Part shown: in pieces, positions 1 through 7,824 of the stretch
How the letters are laid out: each line of letters starts with the position of its first letter
Numbering within the stretch: position 1 is the stretch's first letter
NCBI RefSeq assembly: GCF_030409415.1
Contig: NZ_JAUFPW010000030.1
Location: forward strand, 1 to 64,000
Direction: 5' to 3'
Origin: Pedobacter aquatilis
GTDB taxonomy: Bacteria; Bacteroidota; Bacteroidia; Sphingobacteriales; Sphingobacteriaceae
Length of the DNA stretch: 64,000 bases
Notes under the pieces: model-generated
Seen by the model: the letters and a program-made list of their open reading frames with translations, nothing else
Told to the model about the DNA's origin: nothing
Database searches by the model: none
Translations under genes and position numbers: made by a program

Positions 1-97
1 CTCAATGTTTACCTAGCCTCAAATGGCCTCACACGAACAGTCAATATATTTTGCATAACAACAATATAATGACCTTTTTAAAATTCTCAGTAAAAAT

Positions 98-130
98 AAA
101 AGCCTTAAGAGATTCTTAAGGCTTTTTTTT
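98..130 (+). terminator. Intrinsic terminator of a gene left of the window
   Basis: A perfect hairpin (arm AAAGCCTTAAGA, two-base loop, matching arm) is followed by a run of T. It lies upstream of purB, so it ends a plus-strand transcript entering from the left. Positions 1-97 hold no recognisable gene. Confidence 0.8.
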
Positions 131-213
131 ATGTTCATATTTTTTTAATTTAATCAAAATCATTATTTCTAAAAAACTTAACTAGCACACTCCCGGAAAT
201 CAACCAATTATAC

Positions 214-221
214 TAAATTTG
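214..221 (+). promoter_or_regulatory. Promoter -7 box of purB
   Basis: TAAATTTG matches the Bacteroidota -7 consensus TAnnTTTG and lies 21 nt before the chosen purB start. An alternative in-frame start at 219 would lie inside this box, which argues against it. I see no clear -33 TTG. Confidence 0.55.
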
Positions 222-242
222 CGGCTTAATATATTTCGCATA

Positions 243-1589
243 ATGAATTTAACCGCACTACAAGCAATTTCTCCAGTTGATGGTCGTTACAGAAAAACAA
301 CCGAAAGTTTAGCCGCTTATTTCTCAGAAGAAGCTTTAATTAAATATCGTGTTTTTGTTGAAATTGAATATTTTATTGCATTATGCGAGATTAACCTCCC
401 AGGTTTAGAAAAATTCGAAAAATCACTTTTTCCTCAGCTTAGAAAAATTCATGAAAACTTTTCAGAAAGCGATGCTTTGGAAATTAAAGAGACAGAAAAA
501 GTAACCAACCATGATGTTAAAGCGGTTGAGTACTTCATCAAAAGTAAATTCGACAGTTTATCTTTACAAGATTACAAAGAGTTCATCCATTTCGGCTTAA
601 CCTCTCAGGATATTAACAACACCGCAATTCCTTATTCTATCAAACTTGCGTTGAATGAAAGTTATTATCCAGCTGTTCAATCTTTAATAAAAAAAATCGA
701 GGAACTGTCTAACGACTGGAAAGACATTCCAATGTTGGCGCATACGCATGGCCAACCAGCCTCTCCTACCAAATTGGGTAAAGAATTTTTGGTTTTTGCT
801 GAGCGTTTAAACATTCAGCTTGAAGTTTTAAAAGCGATTCCCAATAGCGCAAAATTTGGTGGCGCAACAGGAAACTTTAATGCGCATCACATCGCATATC
901 CACAAATAAATTGGGTAAGTTTCTCTAATAAATTAATAAATGAAACTTTAGGCTTAACCAGAGCACAACACACAACACAAATTGAACATTATGATCAGTT
1001 TGCAGCGCAATGCGATGCTTTGAAAAGAATTAACAACATCATTATTGATTTAGACAGAGATATCTGGACATACATCTCTAAAAATTATTTTAAACAAAAA
1101 ATAAAGGCTGGTGAAATTGGTTCATCGGCTATGCCACATAAAGTAAACCCGATTGATTTCGAAAACGCTGAGGGTAATGCCGGAATTGCAAATGCGTTAT
1201 TTGAATTTTTTGCTGCCAAGCTTCCGGTTTCCCGTTTGCAACGAGATTTAACTGATTCTACAGTTTTAAGAAATATTGGTGTTCCTTTTGGTCATACTTT
1301 AATTGCTATCAATTCTACGCTTCGCGGCTTAAATAAACTTTTATTAAACGAAGCTGCCTTACAGGCAGATTTAGAAGATAACTGGGCGGTTGTTGCCGAA
1401 GCAATCCAAACTATATTGAGACGCGAGAATTATCCAAATCCTTATGAAGCTTTGAAGGAATTAACAAGAACTAATTCCAAAATAAACGCAGATAGCATTA
1501 GCCAGTTTATCGATGGACTAACAGTTGCTGAAGATGTAAAAGCTACTTTGAGAACCATTACACCATTTAATTACACAGGCATTTTCTAA
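243..1589 (+). CDS. purB: Adenylosuccinate lyase
   Basis: Cytoplasmic enzyme of purine synthesis. It releases fumarate from SAICAR and from adenylosuccinate. The 448-residue protein has the fumarase/aspartase superfamily signature GSSAMPHKVNP near residue 293 and the conserved AHTHGQPAS histidine region near 167. Its length matches the E. coli-type PurB (456 aa). The frame is open from 219, but ATG 243 gives the usual N-terminus (MNLTALQAISPVDGRY) and leaves room for the promoter box at 214-221. It stands alone between a terminator and the next gene. Confidence 0.96.
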   Translation: MNLTALQAISPVDGRYRKTTESLAAYFSEEALIKYRVFVEIEYFIALCEINLPGLEKFEKSLFPQLRKIHENFSESDALEIKETEKVTNHDVKAVEYFIKSKFDSLSLQDYKEFIHFGLTSQDINNTAIPYSIKLALNESYYPAVQSLIKKIEELSNDWKDIPMLAHTHGQPASPTKLGKEFLVFAERLNIQLEVLKAIPNSAKFGGATGNFNAHHIAYPQINWVSFSNKLINETLGLTRAQHTTQIEHYDQFAAQCDALKRINNIIIDLDRDIWTYISKNYFKQKIKAGEIGSSAMPHKVNPIDFENAEGNAGIANALFEFFAAKLPVSRLQRDLTDSTVLRNIGVPFGHTLIAINSTLRGLNKLLLNEAALQADLEDNWAVVAEAIQTILRRENYPNPYEALKELTRTNSKINADSISQFIDGLTVAEDVKATLRTITPFNYTGIF

Positions 1590-1643
1590 TATTAAATTGA
1601 CGCTAAACAGACAGCAAGAAAAAGCTTTATTAATCTTTATTAG

Positions 1644-1651
1644 TAATTTTG
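1644..1651 (+). promoter_or_regulatory. Promoter -7 box of the Nfu gene
   Basis: TAATTTTG matches TAnnTTTG and lies 19 nt before the ATG at 1671. No convincing -33 TTG is visible at the usual spacing. Confidence 0.45.
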
Positions 1652-1670
1652 TTTATCAAATTGATTAGAC

Positions 1671-2222
1671 ATGACCATTAACGTATATACAGAACAAACT
1701 CCAAATCCGGCAACCATGAAATTCATGGTAAATAAGTTGCTAATTAACGGAAGTGAAGATTTCGCGACTAAAGATAGCGCCGAACATTCACCTTTTGCTA
1801 AAGAGTTATTCAAATTTAACTTTGTTTCGGGTGTGTTCTTCGCCAGCAATTTTGTAACTATTACAAAAACCGATGATGCTGAATGGGCTGATATCGAAGC
1901 TATTTTAAAAGAGTTTGTAAAAGGTGCAGTAGAGTCTGAATTAAAAATTAAAGAAGCTACGGCTGAAGAAGCGCCAAGTTTCGAAGGTTCGGAAACTGAA
2001 ATTAAAATACAGCAAATTTTGCACGATTATGTTCGCCCAGCGGTAGAGCAAGATGGCGGTGCAATTACTTATAAATCTTTTGATGAAGGTGTTGTTACTG
2101 TAGAACTTCGTGGTTCTTGCAGTGGTTGTCCTTCTTCTACAATTACATTGAAATCTGGTATTCAAAATTTACTGCAGAGAATGGTTCCAGAAGTTACTGA
2201 TGTAGTTTCTGAGGCACTTTAA
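1671..2222 (+). CDS. Nfu-type iron-sulfur cluster scaffold/carrier protein
   Basis: 183 residues with two domains: an Nfu N-terminal domain (about 3-88, with the typical TPNPATMKF segment) and a NifU C-terminal domain carrying CSGC (Cys150 and Cys153), the pair that binds a [4Fe-4S] cluster for delivery to target proteins. This layout is the mitochondrial NFU1/bacterial Nfu form, not the three-domain NifU. It is monocistronic, with its own -7 box and a strong terminator. Which apoproteins it serves cannot be told from the context. Confidence 0.93.
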   Translation: MTINVYTEQTPNPATMKFMVNKLLINGSEDFATKDSAEHSPFAKELFKFNFVSGVFFASNFVTITKTDDAEWADIEAILKEFVKGAVESELKIKEATAEEAPSFEGSETEIKIQQILHDYVRPAVEQDGGAITYKSFDEGVVTVELRGSCSGCPSSTITLKSGIQNLLQRMVPEVTDVVSEAL

Positions 2223-2242
2223 AGATTTTTATCTTAAGTACG

Positions 2243-2273
2243 AAAAAAGCTTATCGAATGATAAGCTTTTTTT
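2243..2273 (+). terminator. Terminator of the Nfu gene
   Basis: Arms AAAAAAGCTTATC and GATAAGCTTTTTT are perfect complements around a GAAT loop, 20 bp after the stop. The A-run and T-run flanks mean it could work on both strands. Confidence 0.85.
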
Positions 2274-2465
2274 GTTTAAAAGAAGAAAATAAAACTTCAA
2301 TAAAGTAAGGTTTTCTTTTAATCTAGTTATATTTTTTTTACAATTTTTCAGTTTTTCTAGAAAACTTTTAGGCAGTTTCTTTAATAATTCTGTCGGACAA
2401 AAGGATTCTATTGTTAAGATCTGTTTTGCATCAGTTGCAATCGCCTCAATTTTAGTTACTAGCGC

Positions 2466-2873
2466 TCATTTTTTCATGTCTTTTATGGCCGTTTTAATAA
2501 AGTTTTCTTTATCCTTTTTTACTTCTTTCAACATTTCTTTCCGGTCTGCCGGTATGGTAAAATATTTTTCTGCCCACAAATTTATTTCAATCATTAAAGG
2601 AAGTAAGTCTATTCCCTTTTGCGTTAATTGATATAAAACTTTTGCTTTACTGTCCGGATGTTCTGATTTTGTAATAATTCCGTTCTCTTCCAACGTTTGC
2701 AGTCGGGATGCTAAAATATTGGTCGCAATCTTTTCTCCTGATTTTAAAAAATCGCCGTAGGTACATTGTTTTGCAAACATTAAATCCCGAACAATTAATA
2801 AAGACCACTTGTCGCCCCAAACATCTAAAGAACTACTAACAGGACAATCTGATCTTTTCTTACTATTAACCAT
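2466..2873 (-). CDS. HxlR-family transcriptional regulator
   Basis: 135-residue winged-helix protein. The N-terminus has the HxlR hallmark CPVSSSLDVWGDKWS, followed by a helix-turn-helix and wing (FLKSGEKIATNILASRL, then GIITK). The conserved cysteine near the N-terminus (Cys10) is the residue that senses oxidants or electrophiles in studied members such as HypR and QorR. It is transcribed divergently from two SDR genes and a quinone-oxidoreductase-like gene across an 88-bp gap containing a candidate operator, so it probably represses them and responds to a reactive carbonyl or quinone. The inducer is inferred. Confidence 0.92.
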   Translation of the reverse strand: MVNSKKRSDCPVSSSLDVWGDKWSLLIVRDLMFAKQCTYGDFLKSGEKIATNILASRLQTLEENGIITKSEHPDSKAKVLYQLTQKGIDLLPLMIEINLWAEKYFTIPADRKEMLKEVKKDKENFIKTAIKDMKK

Positions 2874-2890
2874 AAATTTATTATTAAAAT

Positions 2891-2940
2891 CACTTGCAAA
2901 ATGAAAGTTGTTTTATATATTTGCACTTGCAAAACGCAAG
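2891..2940 (+). promoter_or_regulatory. SDR/QOR operon promoter with HxlR operator candidate
   Basis: A -33 TTG (2894-2896) and a -7 box TATATTTG (2916-2923) are 19 bp apart. CACTTGCAAAA occurs twice, at 2891-2901 and 2924-2934, 33 bp or about three helical turns apart. The second copy forms the inverted repeat CTTGC-AAAAC-GCAAG. The repeats cover the -33 element and the likely transcription start, as expected for a repressor site. Confidence 0.65.
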
Positions 2941-2961
2941 CAAATTTACAAATTTTTTAAA

Positions 2962-3690
2962 ATGAAAACAACAGGAAATACAATTTTTATCAGTGGCGGA
3001 AGTGCCGGGATAGGTCTGGAAATCGCAAAAAAATTTAATGCAGCAGGCAACAAGGTCATCATTAACGGACGTAGTAGAGAACGACTTGAACAAGCGCTTA
3101 AGGTGCTTGATAATGCAGTTGCCATTGAAGGCGATTTATCAGTTGAAGCAGATAGAATTCGCATTGCGGAAGATTTAAAAACAAATCATCCGCAGGTGAA
3201 TATTATTGTGAACAATGCAGGTGCAGCATTTATGAACGACCTAAGCAACAGTGAAAACAATACTGCCGAAAAAGCTTATCAGGAAATCAATACCAATTAC
3301 ATCAGTGTAATTCATTTCACATCTTTGGTTTTGCCACAATTATTGAAACAAGATGATTCGGCAATCGTCAACATTTCTTCCATTGCAGTTTTCAGGTCAA
3401 ACAAATTTTTGCCTACTTACTCAGCTAGCAAAGCGGCACTCCATAGTTATACCCAAGGCTTGCGTGATACGTTTGAAGAGAACGAAAAGCTGCATATTTA
3501 CGAAGTTTATCCACCTTTAGTCAACACGGAATTTTCGGCGGAAATAGGTGGTGCAAATGGTATTCCGCCATCTGAAGTTGCGGATGAATTATTTTTAGCT
3601 TTAGAACAAAATCAGTTCGAAGTTCCAGTCGGCGACAGTAAAAAAATCCACGCTTTGTTAAATCCAGTTTCAGAACAAGCACCTCATTAA
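2962..3690 (+). CDS. Short-chain dehydrogenase/reductase (DltE-like)
   Basis: Cytoplasmic NAD(P)H-dependent oxidoreductase of 242 residues. It has the Rossmann glycine motif GGSAGIG (12-18), NNAG (84-87), catalytic Ser139/140 and the YxxxK pair Tyr153/Lys157. The frame is open upstream to 2908, but that region contains the promoter, so ATG 2962 is chosen. It is the first gene of an operon with a second SDR (24-bp gap) and an MDR enzyme. Substrate unknown. Short-chain reductases next to HxlR regulators often act on reactive carbonyls, but that is inference. Confidence 0.9.
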   Translation: MKTTGNTIFISGGSAGIGLEIAKKFNAAGNKVIINGRSRERLEQALKVLDNAVAIEGDLSVEADRIRIAEDLKTNHPQVNIIVNNAGAAFMNDLSNSENNTAEKAYQEINTNYISVIHFTSLVLPQLLKQDDSAIVNISSIAVFRSNKFLPTYSASKAALHSYTQGLRDTFEENEKLHIYEVYPPLVNTEFSAEIGGANGIPPSEVADELFLALEQNQFEVPVGDSKKIHALLNPVSEQAPH

Positions 3691-3714
3691 TAATTAATCT
3701 TAAATTTAGATGTC

Positions 3715-4482
3715 ATGAACTTAAAAGGAAAAACCATCTTAATCACAGGTGGTGCATCAGGCATTGGACTAGAAGCTGCCCGCCATTTTTTGCAGGTAGG
3801 TGCTAAGGTGGTCATTACCGGAAGAAATCAGCGTAAGCTGGATGATGCATTACGGCTCTACCCAGCACTTATTGCAATACAAAGTGATGCATCTAAAGAA
3901 GCTGATGCCAAAAGTTTGTACAAAGCAGTAGAGGATTTGGGAGGTATTGATGTTTTGTACCATAATGCAGGTGTTGGCATACCACCATCCAATTTGGGTA
4001 TTCCTAAAAGCGAACATTTAGAAGGTGCTATTTACGAAATGGAAGTCAACTATTTTGGCGTAATACAGCTGAACAATCTTTTTATGGATATGCTAAAATC
4101 CAGAAAAGAAGCTGCGATTATCCACACTACATCCATTCTCAGTATCGTTCCATCTTCCATTGAAGCCACCTATTCGTCTTCTAAAACGGCTTTGGCTTTT
4201 TATGTGAAATCGTTACGCAATCATCTGCAAATTATTAATAGTGAGTTGAAGATTTTTGAACTGCTCCCTCCCTTAGTTGATACAGATATGGTTATCGATC
4301 GCGATGATAAAAAAATCAGTCCTGCACAATTGGTAAGTGGCTTGATTAAAGGATTGGAAAATGATATTTATACCATTAGAATTGGCGACAGTAAGACTAT
4401 TTACTTTTTAAACCGCTTTCTTCCTAAGGTGGCATACCGTATCATCAATTCGAAAAAGCACAACAAAAAATTAATAAATTAA
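3715..4482 (+). CDS. Short-chain dehydrogenase/reductase
   Basis: 255 residues with a complete SDR set: TGGASGIG (11-18), HNAG (83-86) and the Tyr153/Lys157 catalytic pair. It is related to the preceding gene (same motif spacing and a similar LLPPLVDT segment near the C-terminal third), so the two probably arose by duplication. It sits in the middle of the HxlR-controlled operon, 24 bp after the first SDR and 11 bp before the quinone-oxidoreductase-like gene. Substrate unknown. Confidence 0.9.
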   Translation: MNLKGKTILITGGASGIGLEAARHFLQVGAKVVITGRNQRKLDDALRLYPALIAIQSDASKEADAKSLYKAVEDLGGIDVLYHNAGVGIPPSNLGIPKSEHLEGAIYEMEVNYFGVIQLNNLFMDMLKSRKEAAIIHTTSILSIVPSSIEATYSSSKTALAFYVKSLRNHLQIINSELKIFELLPPLVDTDMVIDRDDKKISPAQLVSGLIKGLENDIYTIRIGDSKTIYFLNRFLPKVAYRIINSKKHNKKLIN

Positions 4483-4493
4483 TTACAATCGAT

Positions 4494-5495
4494 ATGAAAG
4501 CATATAGCATTTCAAAATATAGTAAAACCGACAAACTTCAATTGGTTAACATACCAGAACCAACTGTTGGGGAAAACGAAGTTTTAATTCAAATTCATTC
4601 GGCAAGTATCAATCAGTTAGATGCTAAATTGAAAAGCGGAGAATTTAAGTTACTAATGCCCTATAAGTTTCCTTTGATTTTAGGGCACGACGTTGCAGGA
4701 ACTATTGTTGGGGTTGGTCCTAAAGTAAGTGGCTTCAAAATTGGAGATGAAGTTTTTGCCCGCCCTGCTGATTATCATATCGGAACTTTTGCAGAATTTA
4801 TTGCTGTTAATGAAAAAGATTTGGCTTTAAAGCCGAAAAACATTTCGTTTGAAGAAGCTGCTTCTATTCCGTTGGTAGCTCTAACCGTTTGGCAAGCTTT
4901 TGTAGAAAAAGCAAAACTCAAAAAAGGTCAGAAAGTTTTTATACAAGCTGGTTCGGGTGGTGTAGGTACCATTGCTATTCAGTTGGCAAAACATTTGGGT
5001 GCAACTGTCGCCACTACCACAAGTGCCAATAATTTTGACTTGGTAAAAAGTTTAGGTGCTGATGTAGTGATTGATTACAAAACGCAAGATTTTGAAACGA
5101 TTTTGAGAGGTTATGATTTGGTTTTAAATAGTCAAGACGAAAAAACGCTCTTAAAGTCATTACGGATTTTGAAACCTGGTGGACAAGTGATTTCAATTTC
5201 AGGTCCGCCTGACACTGCTTTTGCAAAAGAAATGGGATTGTCATGGTTTATGAAAACGGCCATTTTCTTTTTGAGTAGACAAACAAAAAGTAGTGCGAAA
5301 AAACTTGGTGTTAATTATTCGTTTTTGTTTATGAAAGCGAATGGAAAACAGTTATCTGAAATCTCAAAATTGATTGAAACAGGTGTTATTCATCCTGTGG
5401 TGGATAAAGTATTTTCTTTCGAGCAAATGAATGAAGCGATGTCTTATGTTTCCAGCGGTCGAGCTAAAGGTAAAGTGGTTTTAAATGTAAGATAA
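4494..5495 (+). CDS. Zinc-free NADP-dependent alcohol dehydrogenase / quinone oxidoreductase (MDR)
   Basis: 333 residues of the medium-chain dehydrogenase superfamily. A GroES-like N-terminal half contains GHDVAGTIVGVG. The nucleotide-binding half has GSGGVG (153-158) followed by AIQLAKHLGA. The four-cysteine structural zinc lobe of true alcohol dehydrogenases is absent, which places it with NADPH:quinone oxidoreductases and zeta-crystallin-like enzymes. It is the last gene of the operon behind the HxlR regulator, a pairing also known for QorR/QorA. Likely role: reducing quinones or alpha,beta-unsaturated carbonyls. Confidence 0.88.
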   Translation: MKAYSISKYSKTDKLQLVNIPEPTVGENEVLIQIHSASINQLDAKLKSGEFKLLMPYKFPLILGHDVAGTIVGVGPKVSGFKIGDEVFARPADYHIGTFAEFIAVNEKDLALKPKNISFEEAASIPLVALTVWQAFVEKAKLKKGQKVFIQAGSGGVGTIAIQLAKHLGATVATTTSANNFDLVKSLGADVVIDYKTQDFETILRGYDLVLNSQDEKTLLKSLRILKPGGQVISISGPPDTAFAKEMGLSWFMKTAIFFLSRQTKSSAKKLGVNYSFLFMKANGKQLSEISKLIETGVIHPVVDKVFSFEQMNEAMSYVSSGRAKGKVVLNVR

Positions 5496-5637
5496 AGTTT
5501 TTTTTTACGTAGGTTATAATGGCAAGTGATGGTTTAAGGCTTAGCGAAGTTGAATTTTAACACAAAATTCTCTGCAAAACTGAACCGCCACTTTTGCCAA
5601 ATGCCTGTTCTCCCATCACCATTTTATGGTCGTCAAG

Positions 5638-6054
5638 TCATAAATTTTTAGCAATAAAATTCTCGCAGTAACTTTTAATTTGTTGTCTTATTTTTCTAAA
5701 TTCTTCGGTGATTTCCCCGTCTGTTCCTTTCGCTTTTGCTGGATCGGGAAAATTATAGTGAAATTTCTGAGCTTTTGTCGGAAAGAATGGACAGCGTTCT
5801 TTAGCGTTATCGCAAACTGTAATTACAATATCGAAGTCGATGGTTTGATATTCGTCAATGTTGTTAGAAGTGTGGTTTGAAATGTCAATTCCGTCATCTT
5901 TCATCGTTGCAATGGCTTTCGGATTTACTCCGTGAGTTTCAACTCCTGCACTATAAATCTCTGCCTTTTCGCCAGCAAAGTGTCTTAAATAACCTTCTGC
6001 AATTTGGCTTCTGCAACTATTTCCCGTGCAAAGCACTAATACTTTTTTTGTCAT
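5638..6054 (-). CDS. arsC: Arsenate reductase, thioredoxin-coupled LMW-phosphatase type
   Basis: 138 residues. The phosphatase P-loop CTGNSCR (Cys9-Arg15) is followed by Cys81 and Cys88 (CDNAKERC), the redox relay pair of thioredoxin-coupled ArsC, and the general-acid loop DPA at 104. It reduces arsenate to arsenite in the cytoplasm. The frame is open to 6129 but MTKKVLVLC at 6054 is the family start. It is the last gene of a leftward arsR cluster. No arsenite pump (ArsB or Acr3) follows, so the product would have to be exported by a gene elsewhere. Confidence 0.93.
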   Translation of the reverse strand: MTKKVLVLCTGNSCRSQIAEGYLRHFAGEKAEIYSAGVETHGVNPKAIATMKDDGIDISNHTSNNIDEYQTIDFDIVITVCDNAKERCPFFPTKAQKFHYNFPDPAKAKGTDGEITEEFRKIRQQIKSYCENFIAKNL

Positions 6055-6186
6055 AATTTTAAACGAATAACCAAATGATATTGGTAATGCAAAACTTTGG
6101 GTCGAAGCCAAAAATGAGTTGCAAAACAATTACAGATTTAGTGATAATAATGGGTTTCTTGTGGTTTATGAATTTTTCTTTCATTT

Positions 6187-6669
6187 TCAAATATTTAGAC
6201 TTCGCCTTTCCATCAGAAAATTGTCTTTCCAAATACCGTCTTTTTTTCCAATTTTTTCTCGGTATCCTACCATTCTAAAACCGCATTTTTTGTGCAGTTT
6301 TATACTGCTAATGTTTTCGGAAAATATACTAGATTGCAAAGTCCATATTCCGTTTGCTTCGCTTTGTTTAATCAACTCGGTTAATAATATTTTGCCAATA
6401 CCTTTTCCCCTTGCTTCTTGTGAAACATAAACGCTTACTTCTGCCACACCTGCATAAACACATCTGCTCAAACGGGTGTTAGGGCTGTCCAACCAAGCAT
6501 TTTATTATCTTCATAAATACTAATTCTGCAAAAATCAAAATGTCCTTTGTCCCAATTTTCCCATTGAGGCAAATCGTTCTGAAAAGTGGCTATGGTTGGT
6601 TGCTAAACCTTGTTTATATATTTCTACAACTTCTGAAAAATTGTCTTTTATTATAAATTGAATTTCCAT
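6187..6669 (-). pseudogene. GNAT acetyltransferase (ArsN/Pat-like), two frameshifts
   Basis: ATG at 6669 opens a frame with EIYKQGLAT, typical of phosphinothricin/arsinothricin N-acetyltransferases. It reaches a stop after about 45 codons. The homologous reading continues in the next frame from about 6596 (TIATFQNDLPQWENWDKG ... WTALTPV) to a stop near 6478. It then returns to the first frame as SRCVYAGVAEVSVYV, with the acetyl-CoA motif EARGKGIGKIL, to the stop at 6187. This fits one extra base near 6597 and one lost base near 6478. The gene is either inactive or affected by two sequencing errors. It sits 11 bp after the DUF6428-like gene in the ars operon. Confidence 0.78.
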
Positions 6670-6680
6670 ACTGTATCCTA

Positions 6681-7151
6681 TTAACAGCAACCCGAATTTG
6701 GTGTGCAAGCTGATTGATTTACATTTAACTCAATAAGATTTTTCTTTTGCTTTTCTGATGGAATACCGCAAGCATCTTGTGCCAAACAAGCCGTTGTTTT
6801 ATTTTTGAGAACAAATGTTTTTCCATTAAATTCTAAATCGTATTTTCCGATTGTTTCACTTTGATATTCCACTTCAATATCAAAATCTTCGATACCTAAT
6901 TTTTCTTCCGAAAGTGTAATGATATTTAGCAATTTGTTTGGTTTTAAACGATGTTCAAAATCATCTGCATTCCAAAGTTGAAAGTTTAAAACCTTTTCGC
7001 TTCGGATTACACCGCCACAATCAATGAAGTTTTTAGTCATCATTCCCACTTCTGTTACGTGAAAGTGTTCGGGAACGAAAGTTCCGTTTTCAAGTTGAAA
7101 TTCAACATTTTCTAATGTTGGCAAAATTTGTTTTACGTTTGACAATTTCAT
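6681..7151 (-). CDS. DUF6428-like arsenic-operon protein
   Basis: 156 residues, soluble, no signal peptide. I recognise it as the DUF6428 type often found in Bacteroidota ars operons: an N-terminal LPNG-like region followed by VPEHFHVTEVG. Its function is not established. The C-terminal third is cysteine-containing (ACLAQDACG, then SACTPNSGCC at the very end), which could bind arsenite or another thiophilic metal; that is inference. It lies between arsR and the broken acetyltransferase. The 58-bp gap to arsR contains a second copy of the candidate ArsR operator. Confidence 0.75.
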   Translation of the reverse strand: MKLSNVKQILPTLENVEFQLENGTFVPEHFHVTEVGMMTKNFIDCGGVIRSEKVLNFQLWNADDFEHRLKPNKLLNIITLSEEKLGIEDFDIEVEYQSETIGKYDLEFNGKTFVLKNKTTACLAQDACGIPSEKQKKNLIELNVNQSACTPNSGCC

Positions 7152-7175
7152 CTTATTTTTAGTTTATTTGTTTAA

Positions 7176-7190
7176 TGCAATATTGCGATA
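7176..7190 (-). promoter_or_regulatory. Second ArsR operator copy, internal to the operon
   Basis: On the minus strand this reads TATCGCAATATTGCA, 14 of 15 identical to the site upstream of arsR, and it contains the palindrome GCAATATTGC. It lies between arsR and the DUF6428-like gene and could give the downstream genes their own regulated start. Confidence 0.55.
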
Positions 7191-7209
7191 AATTACTTCA
7201 AAAAAATAC

Positions 7210-7536
7210 TTAGCAGCATTTAGCCTTTGTAACGGTTTGTATAATATTTAAGAAATATGAATTTAAAATGTCGATTGTTTTTTCGTCAATACAATAGCAA
7301 ATTGAATTTCCTTCGATATTTCCTTTTATAATTCCAGCATTTTTTAATTCTTTCAAATGTTGCGAAACAGTTGGTTGAGCCAAAGGAAGTTCGTTCACAA
7401 TGTCACCTCCAATACATTCGTTTACTTTCATCAGATGTTCAATAATTGCAATTCTTGCAGGATGTCCCAATGCTTTTGCAATTGTCGCAATTTGATTTTG
7501 TCGGTCTGTAAAGTGTTCAGTCTTTGTTGCACCCAT
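7210..7536 (-). CDS. arsR: ArsR/SmtB-family metalloregulator
   Basis: 108-residue winged-helix repressor. The recognition region LAQPTVSQHLKELKNAGII lies at about 52-70, after the family segment KALGHPARIAIIEHL. Candidate sensing cysteines are Cys41 (NECIGG), Cys80/Cys82 (ICYC) and a C-terminal CC pair. None forms the classical ELCVCD motif of the E. coli type, so the arsenite site may use the later cysteines. It heads the leftward ars cluster and probably represses it from the two matching sites at 7557-7571 and 7176-7190. Confidence 0.93.
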   Translation of the reverse strand: MGATKTEHFTDRQNQIATIAKALGHPARIAIIEHLMKVNECIGGDIVNELPLAQPTVSQHLKELKNAGIIKGNIEGNSICYCIDEKTIDILNSYFLNIIQTVTKAKCC

Positions 7537-7550
7537 ATTTTTCGGTTCTT

Positions 7551-7574
7551 TAATATTGCAATATTACGATATTG
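7551..7574 (-). promoter_or_regulatory. ArsR operator upstream of arsR
   Basis: TAATATTGCAATATTA (7551-7566) is a perfect 16-bp palindrome, extended by ACGATATTG on the plus strand. It begins 15 bp before the arsR start codon. TATCGTAATATTGCA (minus strand, 7571-7557) recurs with one change inside the operon. Confidence 0.65.
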
Positions 7575-7824
7575 TTTTTATTCGATCAAAATTTTCAGTC
7601 ATTTTTTATTAAATATATAGTCGTTTGAAGTTTATGCGGTCGGATAAGGTTGCACATTACTTATCTATCGGATTGATTGAATCAGAACTATTTCATTAAG
7701 ATAAGTTTGGTATAATCCTACACTTTCTGTCTAGTTCCAACTCCTTTATCCACTTGCAAATTTAAGGTCAAAACACCTCCATCTAAAGGTAATTCCTAAA
7801 GGTGGATTATAAAATGTACTAGAT

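Noticed and set aside
5496-5637. Possible cassette-like or inverted-repeat element between the MDR gene and arsC (GTGATGG ... CCATCAC)
   Set aside because: Only 7-bp arms match, with about 80 bp between them, and no attachment-site hallmark could be supported from sequence alone.
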